Shown here piece after piece: positions 23,761 to 33,375 of a stretch of DNA of 64,000 nucleotides. The stretch lies in assembly GCA_964462595.1 (NCBI GenBank), contig CAYWXM010000030.1:1-64000 (forward strand), given 5' to 3'. Source of the DNA: SURF-21 sp964462595. GTDB taxonomy: Bacteria > Actinomycetota > Geothermincolia > Geothermincolales > RBG-13-55-18. The translations under genes and the position numbers were made by a program. Position 1 is the first letter of the stretch. Every line of letters begins with the position of its first letter. The notes below the pieces were generated by a model. That model ran no database searches and had not been told where the DNA came from. It was given only the letters and a program-made list of their open reading frames with translations.

Positions 23761-24564
23761 TCAATAATCGTGGGGGATGCCCTTGATGTGCAGGAGCAGG
23801 TGCTCGTAGTCGTGCATGTCCTCTATCCAGCCGTAGTTGGCGTCATCCTTGGTATCCAGGTCCTTTATATACGGCTTGATGTCCAGTACCGGGGTCCCGT
23901 CGAAGGCATCGAGGCCCGACGTGTATATCTCGTTACCCTCGATGCCTTTCACCTGCACTATACTCAACCCGATGCAATTAGGGCGCACGGGTGACCTGCT
24001 GGCGAACACTCCCACCTCCATGCCGCCGGTCCAGGGAGGAGAGACGGCCATCGAGGCCTCCCTCTTTACCTGGTGCACGAAATATATGACGTAGATGTAG
24101 CGGAAATCGGAGAGCCTGTCCAGCCCGCCCTCGTAGCGTGGATCGACAACGATGCGGAAATCCCCCTCGTCTTCTTCCAGGGGCTGGTAGGGAGCGCTGT
24201 CCTTATAAGGGGTACGGATAACCCCTATCTGGTTCATCTCCAGGGGTTCGGTTTCCTCGCCGGGAGCCGGTTCCCGGGATTGTCTGCGGGGCTTTTCTTC
24301 CCTCCGGCCCTCCTCCGGTTTCGCGCTTTCCTCCTGCATACTCTGGTTCGCCAGCTCGATGTGCCTGTTCGCTTCGCGTGAGATCTCGATGGCCTGCTTC
24401 AGCTCGCTGGCCACTCCGGCAAGCCCCAGCCCTTCTATCTTTTCCAGCCATTTCTCCTCATCCTGGATGTGCTGGTCGTTGTGGCTGACCCAGTAAGGTA
24501 AAAGTACCTTGAGTTTTTTAAGGTCCCGTTCGGCTTCCTGCTGTATCTCCGGATGCTGCGTCAT
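23761..24564 (-). CDS. TrmO/TsaA-like tRNA methyltransferase with N-terminal helical domain
   Basis: Residues about 110-267 match the TrmO (YaeB/UPF0066) family that N6-methylates t6A37 in tRNA using SAM: NQIGVIRTPYKD, DLSDFRYIYVIYFVHQV-like, SPPWTGG, FASRSPVRPNCIGLSIV, LDAFDGTPVLDIKPYI. The N-terminal 85 residues (LLPYWVSHNDQHIQDEEKWL) form a separate helical domain that I recall from small DUF8180-type proteins. A charged linker joins the two. In some anaerobes TrmO-like domains accompany metal or cofactor enzymes instead, so the exact substrate is uncertain. Confidence 0.82.
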   Translation of the reverse strand: MTQHPEIQQEAERDLKKLKVLLPYWVSHNDQHIQDEEKWLEKIEGLGLAGVASELKQAIEISREANRHIELANQSMQEESAKPEEGRREEKPRRQSREPAPGEETEPLEMNQIGVIRTPYKDSAPYQPLEEDEGDFRIVVDPRYEGGLDRLSDFRYIYVIYFVHQVKREASMAVSPPWTGGMEVGVFASRSPVRPNCIGLSIVQVKGIEGNEIYTSGLDAFDGTPVLDIKPYIKDLDTKDDANYGWIEDMHDYEHLLLHIKGIPHDY

Positions 24565-24589
24565 GATACTCCCTGTCTCTAGAAGGCTT

Positions 24590-25261
24590 TCATCCCCGCT
24601 GTTCTATAATATCCCTCAGTTCGACCGGGGTCATCAGCTGCACGCCCTTGTTCTGCATGGCTCGGAGGCCGTCGTCGCTCACCTGGGTGCAGGCGGAGGG
24701 GACCAGCCCGACGCGGAAGTCGCGGTCGGTGGCGCTGAGCTGCGCGGCCAGCACGCAGTTGGGGAAGGTGATGCCCACGATGACCACGCTGTCTATCCCG
24801 CGCTCTTTCAGGAAGCTCTCCAGGCGGGTGCCGTGGAAGGCGCTGAAGCGCAGCTTGTAGAGCACGAACTCGGTGGGGGTCAGCTCCTGCACCTCGCCGG
24901 CGAGCAGCTTTCCCGCGTCCAGTTCGGCGCCCGTGGGGTTGGTGCGGGCGACGAGTTGCGATCCCCAGGTGCCGGAGATGACCACGCGCAGGTCGCCGCT
25001 TTCGACCTGCCAGCGGCGGCATGGGTCCACGTTGCTCCCGTCCTCCTCGTACAGGCGGACGACATGTACGATGGGCAGCCCGGCAGCGCGGAACACCTCG
25101 ATGACCTCGACCACCTCGGGCATCACCTGTTCCAGGCCGGGCAGGCGATAGGGCCCTTGCGGGTCTCCCCAGTCGTTCTGCACGTCGATGACCAGCAGCG
25201 CGCAGCTTCCGGGATGCAGTTCCGTATAGGGCGTGACCAGGTTCTCATAGGGTGTTTCCAT
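24590..25261 (-). CDS. Cysteine hydrolase of the isochorismatase family
   Basis: The 223-aa enzyme has the isochorismatase-type fold with the Asp-Lys-Cys triad: D26 in LLVIDVQNDWG, K136 in VLYKLRFSAFHGT, and C169 in TFPNCVLAA. The two residues before the cysteine (PN) replace the more usual TN. Family members hydrolyse amides or N-carbamoyl compounds such as nicotinamide; the substrate cannot be told here. The start ATG 25261 fits GGGAG 9 nt upstream. It lies 26 bp upstream of the TrmO-like gene, probably cotranscribed. Confidence 0.85.
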   Translation of the reverse strand: METPYENLVTPYTELHPGSCALLVIDVQNDWGDPQGPYRLPGLEQVMPEVVEVIEVFRAAGLPIVHVVRLYEEDGSNVDPCRRWQVESGDLRVVISGTWGSQLVARTNPTGAELDAGKLLAGEVQELTPTEFVLYKLRFSAFHGTRLESFLKERGIDSVVIVGITFPNCVLAAQLSATDRDFRVGLVPSACTQVSDDGLRAMQNKGVQLMTPVELRDIIEQRG

Positions 25262-25488
25262 TTTCCTCATCTCCCTTTTATGTTTTCCCGAAAACGGGAC
25301 AGCAGGGCTGTTTCACTGTTCCAAATATATATTAAGTGAGGATAGCCAGGCCATCGCTTGAGGCCGGAGGATACTGCAGCGCCCACTGCCTGGCGGGAGA
25401 AACATCACCCGCGCTTCAACCTGAAGCCCTCCCCGCAACCGCTCCGTGGGGCGTCTCTTGCGATATAATGCGGATGGCCTACGGTATA

Positions 25489-25516
25489 TTGACCAATCTG
25501 CCGAGATTTGTATAGT
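25489..25516 (+). promoter_or_regulatory. Candidate promoter for the flavoprotein gene
   Basis: TTGACC (25489-25494) and TATAGT (25511-25516) are 16 bp apart and lie about 65 bp before the ATG at 25584. The rest of 25262-25488 has no coding potential I can see. Confidence 0.5.
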
Positions 25517-25583
25517 AGATGTGTACATATTGTCTTGATTTATCCGTCAGGGCAACGAGGGAACCGGAGACAAAGGAAGGTTG

Positions 25584-26855
25584 ATGGATGCCAAAAAGTA
25601 CAAGGTAGTGATAATCGGGGGAGGGCCGGCGGGTTCTCTTACCGCCCTCTCCCTTCTGCGTCTCAGGCCCGAGCTCGCGGGTGAGGTACTGATCCTGGAG
25701 GCCAGGGCTTTCCCGCGCGATAAAGTATGCGGCGGAGGCGTCAGCGGCAGGGTGACATCTTACCTGGAAAAGCTTGGTATACCACTGCAGGGGTTGCCCA
25801 TGGTCCCGGTGAGCAGGTTCAGCGTCTATTTCGAAAAGGAGATATGCAGCCCGGCTTTCGGAAACGACAAGTGTTTCGTCACCAGGCGCAGGGACTTTGA
25901 TAACCTGCTGCTCCGCGAGGCCGCTGAAAGGGGAGCCGAAGTGCGCACCCATACTCCCGCCATGGGGGCGTACCGCGAGAGCAGGGGGATAACGGTGCTT
26001 GACAAGGACGGCAGCACCCACCATGCAGAGATACTCGTGGGGGCGGACGGCGTGAACGGCAAGAGCAGGGTATGGTTCGGGTCACCGCACAGGGGCCGGA
26101 AATCACTCCTGCTCCAGACCGATTTCCCCCTCGACCGGGAATGCCCTCCTCTCCAGGACAGCATGATGATGGATTTCAGCATCCCCAGGTTCGGGATTCC
26201 CGGCTACGTGTGGTTCTTTCCTTCCACGGGGGAAAACGGTGAGCCGGTGGTCAATGCCGGCATATCCGGTGGGGCTTTCGGCAAGGGAAGCTACTCGGCC
26301 ATGAAGGGAGCTTTCCTGGCCACCCTGCGGCTTCATCCCGAGATAGAGGCGCTGTCCCCCGCGCACATACATTTCAAGCCTTACCCGGAGCGGGAGTACA
26401 CCCCCTTCCAGGTCGGAGCTAAAGAGCGGGTGATCTTCGTGGGCGAGCAGCTAGGGGTGGACCCTTTTACCGGCGAAGGTCTGGGCATCTGCGCCGACTC
26501 CGCGATGGCCGCGGCAGGCGAGATCGTCGAGGCCCTGGAGGCGGGGGAGTTCTCTTTCAGAGGTTACGGCCGCAGGATCAGGGCGGCGCAGTTCTTTCCC
26601 CTTTACATGGTCGGAAAGACGTACTGCCTGCAGAACAACGGGGTTCAGCCCAATTTCTTCTTCGCCATGTCCACGCGCAAGAAGCAGCCGGGAAAGAGAA
26701 ACGTCGTCGACTATTATTCGGCCACCTTTTCGGGGAAAGAGGACAGCACGGTGCTGTATTCCCCCACCTTCTGGGGGATGGTGGCGCGAGATATCGGCGC
26801 CGTCCTGCCCGGCTGGGTATGGCAGGTCAGTGGAACATCATCTTCTCGAAAATGA
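25584..26855 (+). CDS. Geranylgeranyl reductase-family FAD oxidoreductase
   Basis: The 423-aa flavoprotein has an N-terminal FAD fold (VVIIGGGPAGSLTALSLL), the family signature FPRDKVCGGGVSGRV, GADGVNGKSRVW and, near residue 300, FTGEGLGICADSAMAA, which binds the FAD phosphates. Members reduce isoprenoid chains of lipids or quinones, or act as generic electron-transfer flavoproteins. The ATG 25584 is preferred over the in-frame TTG because it sits 6 nt after AAGGA. Its 3' end overlaps a decayed gene on the other strand. Confidence 0.85.
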   Translation: MDAKKYKVVIIGGGPAGSLTALSLLRLRPELAGEVLILEARAFPRDKVCGGGVSGRVTSYLEKLGIPLQGLPMVPVSRFSVYFEKEICSPAFGNDKCFVTRRRDFDNLLLREAAERGAEVRTHTPAMGAYRESRGITVLDKDGSTHHAEILVGADGVNGKSRVWFGSPHRGRKSLLLQTDFPLDRECPPLQDSMMMDFSIPRFGIPGYVWFFPSTGENGEPVVNAGISGGAFGKGSYSAMKGAFLATLRLHPEIEALSPAHIHFKPYPEREYTPFQVGAKERVIFVGEQLGVDPFTGEGLGICADSAMAAAGEIVEALEAGEFSFRGYGRRIRAAQFFPLYMVGKTYCLQNNGVQPNFFFAMSTRKKQPGKRNVVDYYSATFSGKEDSTVLYSPTFWGMVARDIGAVLPGWVWQVSGTSSSRK

Positions 26856-27089
26856 CCCTGCCGGTCTCCTTCGCCTTCACGCCCGCGAGGTCCACGCTCA
26901 GTTCCAACTCCGCGTCGAAGTCGTAATAGAGCGGGTTGGCGAAAAGATGGACGAGAGGCTTCTGCCATTTTGGCAGGTCCTCCGTCATGTCCAGGACCTC
27001 GATGAGCTTTGGGTTGCGGATCGCGAGTTCGACCTTCCCCTCCTCGGCCTCCCAGCGGAAGTCCAGTTTCTTCGGAACAGGCCCGCTTC
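26827..27089 (-). pseudogene. C-terminal remnant of a lipocalin/CrtC-like protein
   Basis: The minus strand reads KKLDFRWEAEEGKVELAIRN, then LFANPLYYDFDAELELSVDL and GRVIFEKMMFH before TGA 26827-26829. The pattern of beta strands ending in YEKMxF-type sequence is that of the CrtC/lipocalin-like family C-terminus. A stop precedes it, so only about 85 residues remain. Confidence 0.45.
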
Positions 27090-27115
27090 AAACCCATGGC
27101 GGGGGAATGCCGCAG

Positions 27116-28315
27116 TCAGGTGTCGATGCGCTTGAGCATATCGATGACCAGTTGCAGCGAGACAGCCAGCGCTTCGGCCCGCATGTTTTCGATGGTATCG
27201 TGCCGCGTGTGGTAGTTGGGCATGAGGCGGCTGGAGTCGTAGCAGCAGATGGAAACGCAGGAAATACCCTCGCGGGCGAAGGCGCTGGCGTCGGTCGCGC
27301 CCACCGCCATTATGGTAGTGATGAGGTCGCGGCCGTTGGCGGCCGCCGCTTCGCGGGCCAGCTCCACCAGGTAAGGGTCCATCTTCGCCCCGCACCAGAC
27401 CTCGCGCTTGAAGGCGGTGAGATAACGCTCGTCGGCTATATTGTCCAGGAAGATGGCGTGGGTGGGGAGGGCAAGGAATTCCTTTTTGTGCCGCTTCATG
27501 TAGCGCTTGGCTCCTCTCAGGCCCGCTTCCTCGCTGGAGAGGGCCAGCAGGGTCACCTCGGTGTTCTCGGGGTAAAAACCGCCGCTCTCCTTCGCGTCCT
27601 TCAGGTATTTACCCAGGCCCGCCAGCACGGATATGCCGGCCATGTTGTCCATGGCGCCGGGGACCACGCGCTTGGTATGGAAAAAGAAAAAGATCCCCAC
27701 CACCGGAGACAGCGCGATGAGGATGATGCCCAGGACAGTGTAAGCGGTGTTGTCGGGCACGCCGCTGGAGCCCGCTATGGTGCGCGCCAGGCTGGCCGCA
27801 AGCGCGAGGACTGGCGCGAGGAAAGCTATGGCCATGGCCGGCACCGCCAGTCCCTTCAGCCAGTACCACACCTTGAACTCGTAGGCGGAATCCAGGTGGG
27901 CGGAGACGACAACCCTTTTCCTGACCTCGCCATTGGGCCGCACGGACCCCGCCACGTTCTCGCCCCTGCGCGCGGGGAAGACGAAGTCGATGAACTCCCG
28001 GTAGCGGACCACTTCGTAGAAGAGTATGGCGATACCTATGGCCGAGAGGATGAGCGAGACGGGGGGGTAAATATAGTAGAGCACCACCCCGGCGAAATAG
28101 AGAAGCACCAGGAAAGGGAAAGACCCCAGGAAGGCCTTGGGGTTGCACTTAAACTCCTCGAAGTCCACCCGCTCGCATGCCGGTTCGATCTCTCGCGCGA
28201 ACCTGCGTCCGAGCTGCTTTTCCTTCTCGCCACAGGATTCCCGCGGCCCGATCTCCGCGACCGCCCGGTCCACCAGCTGGTACATATAGTCTTTATAAGC
28301 GTCGGCAGTGGTCAT
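27116..28315 (-). CDS. Membrane-anchored M28-family zinc peptidase
   Basis: The 399-aa enzyme is an M28 aminopeptidase. Zinc ligands and catalytic residues are visible: H in VVSAHLDSA, D in GAMDNMAG, E-E in ALSSEEAGLRG, D in AIFLDN, and H in YHTRHDT. Unusually, pairs of hydrophobic segments (FPFLVLLYFAGVVLYYIY, LILSAIGIAILFYEVV, and two more near residues 170-220) interrupt the N-terminal half, so it is a membrane protein with the peptidase in or against the bilayer. ATG 28315 follows AAGGAGGGG by 3-5 nt; the longer frame begins in the upstream gene. Confidence 0.85.
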   Translation of the reverse strand: MTTADAYKDYMYQLVDRAVAEIGPRESCGEKEKQLGRRFAREIEPACERVDFEEFKCNPKAFLGSFPFLVLLYFAGVVLYYIYPPVSLILSAIGIAILFYEVVRYREFIDFVFPARRGENVAGSVRPNGEVRKRVVVSAHLDSAYEFKVWYWLKGLAVPAMAIAFLAPVLALAASLARTIAGSSGVPDNTAYTVLGIILIALSPVVGIFFFFHTKRVVPGAMDNMAGISVLAGLGKYLKDAKESGGFYPENTEVTLLALSSEEAGLRGAKRYMKRHKKEFLALPTHAIFLDNIADERYLTAFKREVWCGAKMDPYLVELAREAAAANGRDLITTIMAVGATDASAFAREGISCVSICCYDSSRLMPNYHTRHDTIENMRAEALAVSLQLVIDMLKRIDT

Positions 28316-28370
28316 GGTCCCCTCCTTTGTTCCCCCACCGTTTGGAGTATTGTCCCCGCTTTCGGGTTTT

Positions 28371-29309
28371 TCACGCGCGAGAGATTTCTTCCTCCCTCGC
28401 GCCTTCATCCTCCACCTTCTTGTCCGTATAGTGGTTCAGCTCCGCCCCCAGGAAGATTATATACCCCAGGTAATATATGACTAATATCGTCAGGACGATG
28501 CCGGCGAAGGAGCCGTAGATAGCGGAAAAATTGCCGAGGTTGGAGTAATACCAAACCAGGATCATTTGCATGGGATTCGCCAGCAGCGCGACGAAAAGGG
28601 CGCCTTTCCACACCCCCTTGAAGTCGAGCTTTTTGTCGACGGCGAACGAGTATATGAAGGAGAGGGCGAAGAAGATGATAGACGAGGTGATGATGAACAC
28701 CAGTATCCCCGCGAAGGCGTTGGGCCAGTGCAACCGTTCGCTTACCAGGACGAAGGCTATGTGTATCCCTATGCCCATGCCGCCTATCGACCCCAGGACC
28801 AGCAGCGAAAGCAGGCTTTTGATCTTTTTCCTAAGGTAACGGGGCTTCTCCATTCCCCACATCTCGCTCAACCAGACCTGGAGTGAGTCGACGACCTTGG
28901 AGCCCGTGTACAGCAGCCCCAGGAAACCGGCGATGCCCAGGACCCCCCTGAGGTCGATGGAAGCGTTCAGGGCGTCGGAGATAGTATCGGAAATGCCCGG
29001 CGCGTTCTCCGCGATATAATCGATAAGTCTCTGCAGAAGCTGGGGATCGCCCTTCAGCACTGTCCCCAGTACCGCGCCCGAAAATATCAGCAAAGCGATG
29101 ATGGACAGGAAGAAGTAAAAGGAAAAAGCCGCCGCCGCCTGCGCTCCGTTGTCAGCCGAGAAATCCTTCCATACCCCGAACGCAAAGCCGCGCGCTCTCG
29201 AGATAACTTTCCCCGCCGTAATTATCGTTCTCTCTAAGATGGTGCTCTCTCCCGCCTTACCGACAAGTGCAGTCCTTCTAATAATCTCTGAAAAAACATA
29301 CAGTATCAA
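28371..29309 (-). CDS. YihY/BrkB-family inner membrane protein
   Basis: The 312-aa protein has six predicted membrane helices, beginning FSFYFFLSIIALLIFSGAVLG, with the family features NGAQAAAAFSFYFFLS, GFLGLLYTGSKVVDSLQ and YSNLGNFSAIYGSFAGIV. Family members have no settled function (formerly mis-called ribonuclease BN). The 5' end is uncertain: the open frame starts at a TTG (29309) without a good ribosome binding site. It lies 55 bp upstream of the M28 peptidase gene on the same strand. Confidence 0.82.
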   Translation of the reverse strand: MILYVFSEIIRRTALVGKAGESTILERTIITAGKVISRARGFAFGVWKDFSADNGAQAAAAFSFYFFLSIIALLIFSGAVLGTVLKGDPQLLQRLIDYIAENAPGISDTISDALNASIDLRGVLGIAGFLGLLYTGSKVVDSLQVWLSEMWGMEKPRYLRKKIKSLLSLLVLGSIGGMGIGIHIAFVLVSERLHWPNAFAGILVFIITSSIIFFALSFIYSFAVDKKLDFKGVWKGALFVALLANPMQMILVWYYSNLGNFSAIYGSFAGIVLTILVIYYLGYIIFLGAELNHYTDKKVEDEGAREEEISRA

Positions 29310-29508
29310 ATATCGTCAGGTGAAGCCATGGCGGGGATGCATGGGCGTGCCCGAGGCGCAAGTGCATTTGCTGGATGGGATGGAAGGCCAGGCGCCGGAG
29401 GAGACGCATGTATTCACGCGCGATCCGTGAGCGCGGGACCGCGTCCATGGGTTACATGTCGGTTTAAACGCTGCGCGTGTCCTGGCAGGGGCATCTCCTC
29501 CCAGGTAC

Positions 29509-30807
29509 CTAAAGCTTCCAGCCTTCGCGGGCGTCGCAGACCCCCCTCATGTATTGGTGCAACCAGGGCTCCACCTCAGGTGAGAGATAGAAGGTGGGAT
29601 AGAGCAGGTTCTGGCCGGGTTCTATAACCCCCTCGCGCAGGGCGATGTCGTACAGCTCGCAGCCGGGGTAGATCCTTATGCCGGCCGTGACCGTGACCAT
29701 GTCCGGGGCGAGCTCCGTCATGAGCTCGACGCTCTCCTTCACCGTCTCCTCGTTCTCTCCCGGTCCTCCCAGGAGCAGGAAGCAGTTGATACGGAAGCCC
29801 AGCTCTTTGGCGTCGTTTACGGACGCGATGACGTCCTCTTTTGTGAAGCCTTTCTTCAGGGACTCGAGGATATCCTCCGAGGCGCTCTCGTTGCCGATGC
29901 TGAGGCCGAAACACCCGGCCTCCCTCATCATCTCCATGCTTCCTCGGTCGCAGTAAAGCGGGTTGAGGTTGGCGTACCATCTCAATGCGAGCTTCCTCGC
30001 GGAGATTTCGCGGCAGAGCGTCCTGGTGTAGTCGGCGGGGTAGTTGAAGAGGGAGTCCACGAAGGAGGCGGTGCTCATGCCGTATTCCCGTTCCAGGGAA
30101 GCAAGCTCATCGGCCACCGCCGAGGCCTCGCGCACGCGTATAGCCCTCCCCTCGATGGTGGGGCTGCTGCAGTAGATGCAGGACATGTGGCAGCCGCGAC
30201 GGGACTGCAGGTTGGCTATGTAGTTGTGCCCTTTGCCCGGTGCCCAGTCGTAGAGCCTCACGTCGAAGAGCTCGCGCTCGGGAGGGGGAAAGCGTCCCGG
30301 CCAGGCGAAGGGACCCGGCGGGTTCACGCGGCCCTTTCCTCCCCGCCGCAGGGCAAGCCCCGGCATGTCCTCGAGAGGGGCTCCGGCGGCAAAGCGCTCC
30401 AACAGCTCGACGAAGGGTTCCTCTCCTTCCCCCACGATGCCCGTCTCCAGGTCCAGATAATCCAGGCATTCCAGGGGAAAGATAGAAAAACCGGCCCCTC
30501 CCAAGATGACGGGCGCGTTCGTCTCGGACCTTACGGCATCGGCGATCTCCTTCACGGCGGGGAGGTAGAACTCGCTGGCATACCTGTCCTGGTTATCGAT
30601 GTTGCGGACGGAAAGACCGATACAGTCCGGCTTGTATTCCCGGACGCGTTCCACGGTATCGGCAGCCGGCTCCCGCGAGAACATCAGGTCGAGGCAGGAT
30701 ACGTCGTGGCCGGCCTGCTTCGCGGCGGAGGCTATGCAGGCTATACCCAGAGGGAAGGGGATGAGGTTCTCCCTGCAGCGGTTGTCGCTTATCAGCAGTA
30801 CCTTCAT
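29509..30807 (-). CDS. B12-binding radical SAM protein
   Basis: The 432-aa protein has an N-terminal cobalamin-binding domain (residues about 1-140; LGIACIASAAKQAGHDV, CIGLSVRNIDNQDRY, VILGGAGFSIFP) and a radical SAM barrel with the cluster motif RGCHMSCIYC (C-x3-C-x2-C), then SIGNESASEDILESLKKGFT and FLLLGGPGENEETVKES. This layout is shared by BchE-like cyclases and many methylases of unknown substrate. The ATG 30807 has GGAGG 11 nt upstream. It is divergent from the MBL gene; substrate unknown. Confidence 0.88.
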   Translation of the reverse strand: MKVLLISDNRCRENLIPFPLGIACIASAAKQAGHDVSCLDLMFSREPAADTVERVREYKPDCIGLSVRNIDNQDRYASEFYLPAVKEIADAVRSETNAPVILGGAGFSIFPLECLDYLDLETGIVGEGEEPFVELLERFAAGAPLEDMPGLALRRGGKGRVNPPGPFAWPGRFPPPERELFDVRLYDWAPGKGHNYIANLQSRRGCHMSCIYCSSPTIEGRAIRVREASAVADELASLEREYGMSTASFVDSLFNYPADYTRTLCREISARKLALRWYANLNPLYCDRGSMEMMREAGCFGLSIGNESASEDILESLKKGFTKEDVIASVNDAKELGFRINCFLLLGGPGENEETVKESVELMTELAPDMVTVTAGIRIYPGCELYDIALREGVIEPGQNLLYPTFYLSPEVEPWLHQYMRGVCDAREGWKL

Positions 30808-30991
30808 GCGTATCCACGTTCCTCCGTAAGTCGGGCCAGGGGTTATAAAACCTTGCAGCGATGATATCACGCTGCGCCGGGTAGATGTGGTTTATAATTG
30901 CTGGAATATGGCTGTGTTCGGGGTAGGCAACCTGTATCTTTTGCAATGAGGAGCCCTGACCTACCCGTTCGTTAATGCGGGGGGTGCAAGG

Positions 30992-32248
30992 ATGAACGAG
31001 GATACTTCCCTGGGGAGCCAGGAGCTGTTCTCCGATGCGGGCGGCATGCAGCATTTCGGGAACGGCGTGCATATGCTGCAGCTGTTCGCCAACGTATGCA
31101 TGTTCGAGAGCGGCGAGGGAGTGGTCATCTTCGACGTGGGGCTGCCCGTAGACGGGCAGCGCATCGTGCGGGAACTCAGGGCGGTGACCGACCTGCCGGT
31201 GCGCTTTATCGTCTACGGACACGGGCATGCCGACCACGCTTTCGGCGCCCGGCCGGTGCTGGAGGACGCCGCGGAGCGCGGCCACCCCAGGCCAGAAATA
31301 CTGGCTCACGAGAACCTGCCCGGGCGCTTCGACCGTTACCAGAGGATGCTGCCCTACCACGAGCACATCAACCGCATACAATTCGCCATCCCCGAAGGCA
31401 TACCCGCCTTCCCCTGGGACTACATATACCCCGACGAGACTTTTCGCGGCGAGATGACCTTGTGCCTCGGCGAAACAACCTTCGAGCTGAGGCATTCCCG
31501 TGGGGAGACCGACGACCACGTGTGGATGTGGGTCCCCGAACGCAAGGTCGCCTGCGTGTCGGATTTTTGGGTGTGGTCCTGCCCCAACGTGGGCAACCCC
31601 TTCAAAGTGCAGCGCTATGCCCTGGAATGGGCGCAGGCGCTGGAGGACGTCGCGGCGCTCTCCCCGGAGCTGATGCTGCCGGGACATGGAGCCGCCATCA
31701 GAGGTAAGGCAGAGGTGCGGGAAGCCTGTCTTACCGTTGCCCGTGCCCTCAGGTTCCTCGACGAGCAAGTGGTGGAGATGCTCAACCAGGGCCGGTGGCA
31801 GGAGGATATCCTGCAGTCCTTCGAGTGGCCGGAGGAATTCGCCGCCAGCCCCTACCTGGCGCCCATATACGGCCACCCCTACTTCGTGGTGCAGGCGCTG
31901 CTGCGCCAGTACCACGGCTGGTACGGAGGCAACCCCTCCCAGCTCTTCCCCGCGGGCAGCGGGGAGATCGCGGGCCAGGTACTGGATATGGCGGGCGGTC
32001 CCGATAGAGTTCTGGCAAAGGCACGAGAGCTGGCTGATAAAGAGCAAACGCAACTGGCGCTGCACGTGGTGGATTTTGTGCTCGACGCGGGCGCCGGGCC
32101 GCGCACGGAAGCCCTGGAGTTCAAATCGTCCCTCCTGGAGAGCCTGGCCGCAAAGGAGACGAGCTTGATCGCCAGGAACATATTCCTTGGAGGAATGCGG
32201 CAGATAGCGAAGGAAATGGAACAGGCGGCGGGAGAAACAGATTCCTAA
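30992..32248 (+). CDS. MBL-fold hydrolase with alkyl sulfatase-like C-terminus
   Basis: The 418-aa enzyme has a metallo-beta-lactamase core: VVIFDVGLPVDG, the zinc motif YGHGHADHAFG (HxHxDH), and ELRHSRGETDDHVWMW, LMLPGHGAAI. The C-terminal part (PYFVVQALLRQYHGWYGGNPSQLFP) resembles the dimerisation domain of SdsA1-type alkyl sulfatases, but the SCP2-like third domain is only vestigial. It could hydrolyse alkyl sulfates or related esters; the neighbouring TauE/SafE exporter for sulfur anions fits such a role. GGGGGG lies 7 nt before the ATG. Confidence 0.83.
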   Translation: MNEDTSLGSQELFSDAGGMQHFGNGVHMLQLFANVCMFESGEGVVIFDVGLPVDGQRIVRELRAVTDLPVRFIVYGHGHADHAFGARPVLEDAAERGHPRPEILAHENLPGRFDRYQRMLPYHEHINRIQFAIPEGIPAFPWDYIYPDETFRGEMTLCLGETTFELRHSRGETDDHVWMWVPERKVACVSDFWVWSCPNVGNPFKVQRYALEWAQALEDVAALSPELMLPGHGAAIRGKAEVREACLTVARALRFLDEQVVEMLNQGRWQEDILQSFEWPEEFAASPYLAPIYGHPYFVVQALLRQYHGWYGGNPSQLFPAGSGEIAGQVLDMAGGPDRVLAKARELADKEQTQLALHVVDFVLDAGAGPRTEALEFKSSLLESLAAKETSLIARNIFLGGMRQIAKEMEQAAGETDS

Positions 32249-32362
32249 CCCCCCACGCCGGCATCTTTTCCTCTCCCGGTGGTGACGGGTATGCAGCGCT
32301 CTTTCCCGACCGGGCGCGCGAGAAGGCCGGAGCCGCGATCAGGAAAATGGAGGTAGCGGAGC

Positions 32363-33109
32363 ATGCAGGTCGTAACCATAGCGCTGGCGGCTTTGGCCGT
32401 CTCCTTCGTCTTCTCCATGATGGGGGCGGGCGGCTCCCAGATACTGGTACCCATCCTCTTCTGGCTGGGCCTCGACTTCAAGACCGGCGCCATCCCCATG
32501 GGGCTGCTCGCCGCTGCAGTCACTTGTTTTTCGGCGGGGGGAGTGTACTGGCGGAGGGGACTGGTGCGCCTTCCGACCGCGTGGCCCTTCGCAGTGGCCG
32601 TGCTCGCCGGCAGCCCCCTGGGAGCTCTGCTGGCCAGACCTACATCTTCCACTACCTTGATGATCGTCTTCGCGGCGGTGAATATCGCGGTGGGTCTGCT
32701 GTTGCTGCGGGGCCGCAGCATGGTCAAGGGGGAGGGGCTGCCGCGCCGCAAGGAGCTTACCATCGCTCTTATCGTGGGGTTGGGTATCGGTTTCATGATC
32801 GGCTTCATCGCCCGCGATGGCGGGCCCTTCACCATGGCTATCCTGGTGCTCATGGGCTTCGAGGCCAAGGACGCGGCGGGCACCGCTCCGGTCATCGTCG
32901 CCCTGGGCTGCCTGGTCGCTTTCGCCGTGCATGCCTTCGACATGACCGTGAACTGGACCGTTGTCCTGGCGGTCTCGCTTGCCAGCTTGGCGGGCTCGCA
33001 GGTGGGCGCCCGCTACATGAGCGAGCGCATGGAGTCCCGCACCATCCGCATGCTGTTCACCGCGGTGATGGTCCTAGTGGGCGTGGTCATCCTCGTCCAG
33101 GCGATGTAG
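32363..33109 (+). CDS. TauE/SafE-family sulfite/anion exporter
   Basis: The 248-aa protein has about eight membrane helices and the two TauE half-repeats, each beginning with a glycine-rich stretch (VFSMMGAGGSQILVPILF and IGFMIGFIARDGGPFTMAIL). It would export sulfite, organosulfonate or similar anions. It follows the alkyl sulfatase-like gene by 114 bp on the same strand, so a link with sulfur-anion release is reasonable. The ATG has GGAGGT 8 nt upstream. Confidence 0.87.
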   Translation: MQVVTIALAALAVSFVFSMMGAGGSQILVPILFWLGLDFKTGAIPMGLLAAAVTCFSAGGVYWRRGLVRLPTAWPFAVAVLAGSPLGALLARPTSSTTLMIVFAAVNIAVGLLLLRGRSMVKGEGLPRRKELTIALIVGLGIGFMIGFIARDGGPFTMAILVLMGFEAKDAAGTAPVIVALGCLVAFAVHAFDMTVNWTVVLAVSLASLAGSQVGARYMSERMESRTIRMLFTAVMVLVGVVILVQAM

Positions 33110-33375
33110 GCCCCATCGGGCCCCATCTGCGGTTGACGTCCCAGCACCGCGGCTGAGATGGCGATGTCTATGAGAAAGAAAGCCTTTCCCGTTTCGCTCC
33201 CTCCTTTCAATGTCAGGCGTTTCGATTGTATTCGACATCATTACAGGGTTCCACCTCTCCTGGGAACGGGTACGACGCGGGCTGGGAATGCTAGAATAGC
33301 GGCAGCGGGGGAATCGTTGTTGCGGCTGGGGACTGGCAGCGTCCGCGGCGTGCTTATGAAAAAGGGGGTAAGGGC

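Noticed and set aside
26936..28480. A 514-aa plus-strand frame over the peptidase gene.
   Set aside because: It is a GC-rich antisense shadow of the M28 peptidase, whose zinc motifs are all on the other strand.
29328..29430. A short plus-strand frame (MGVPEAQVHLLDGMEG) near 29341.
   Set aside because: Only about 29 residues, no ribosome binding site and no similarity I can recognise.
30593..32065. A 490-aa minus-strand frame over the MBL hydrolase.
   Set aside because: Shadow of the alkyl sulfatase-like gene; no recognisable domain and no ribosome binding site.
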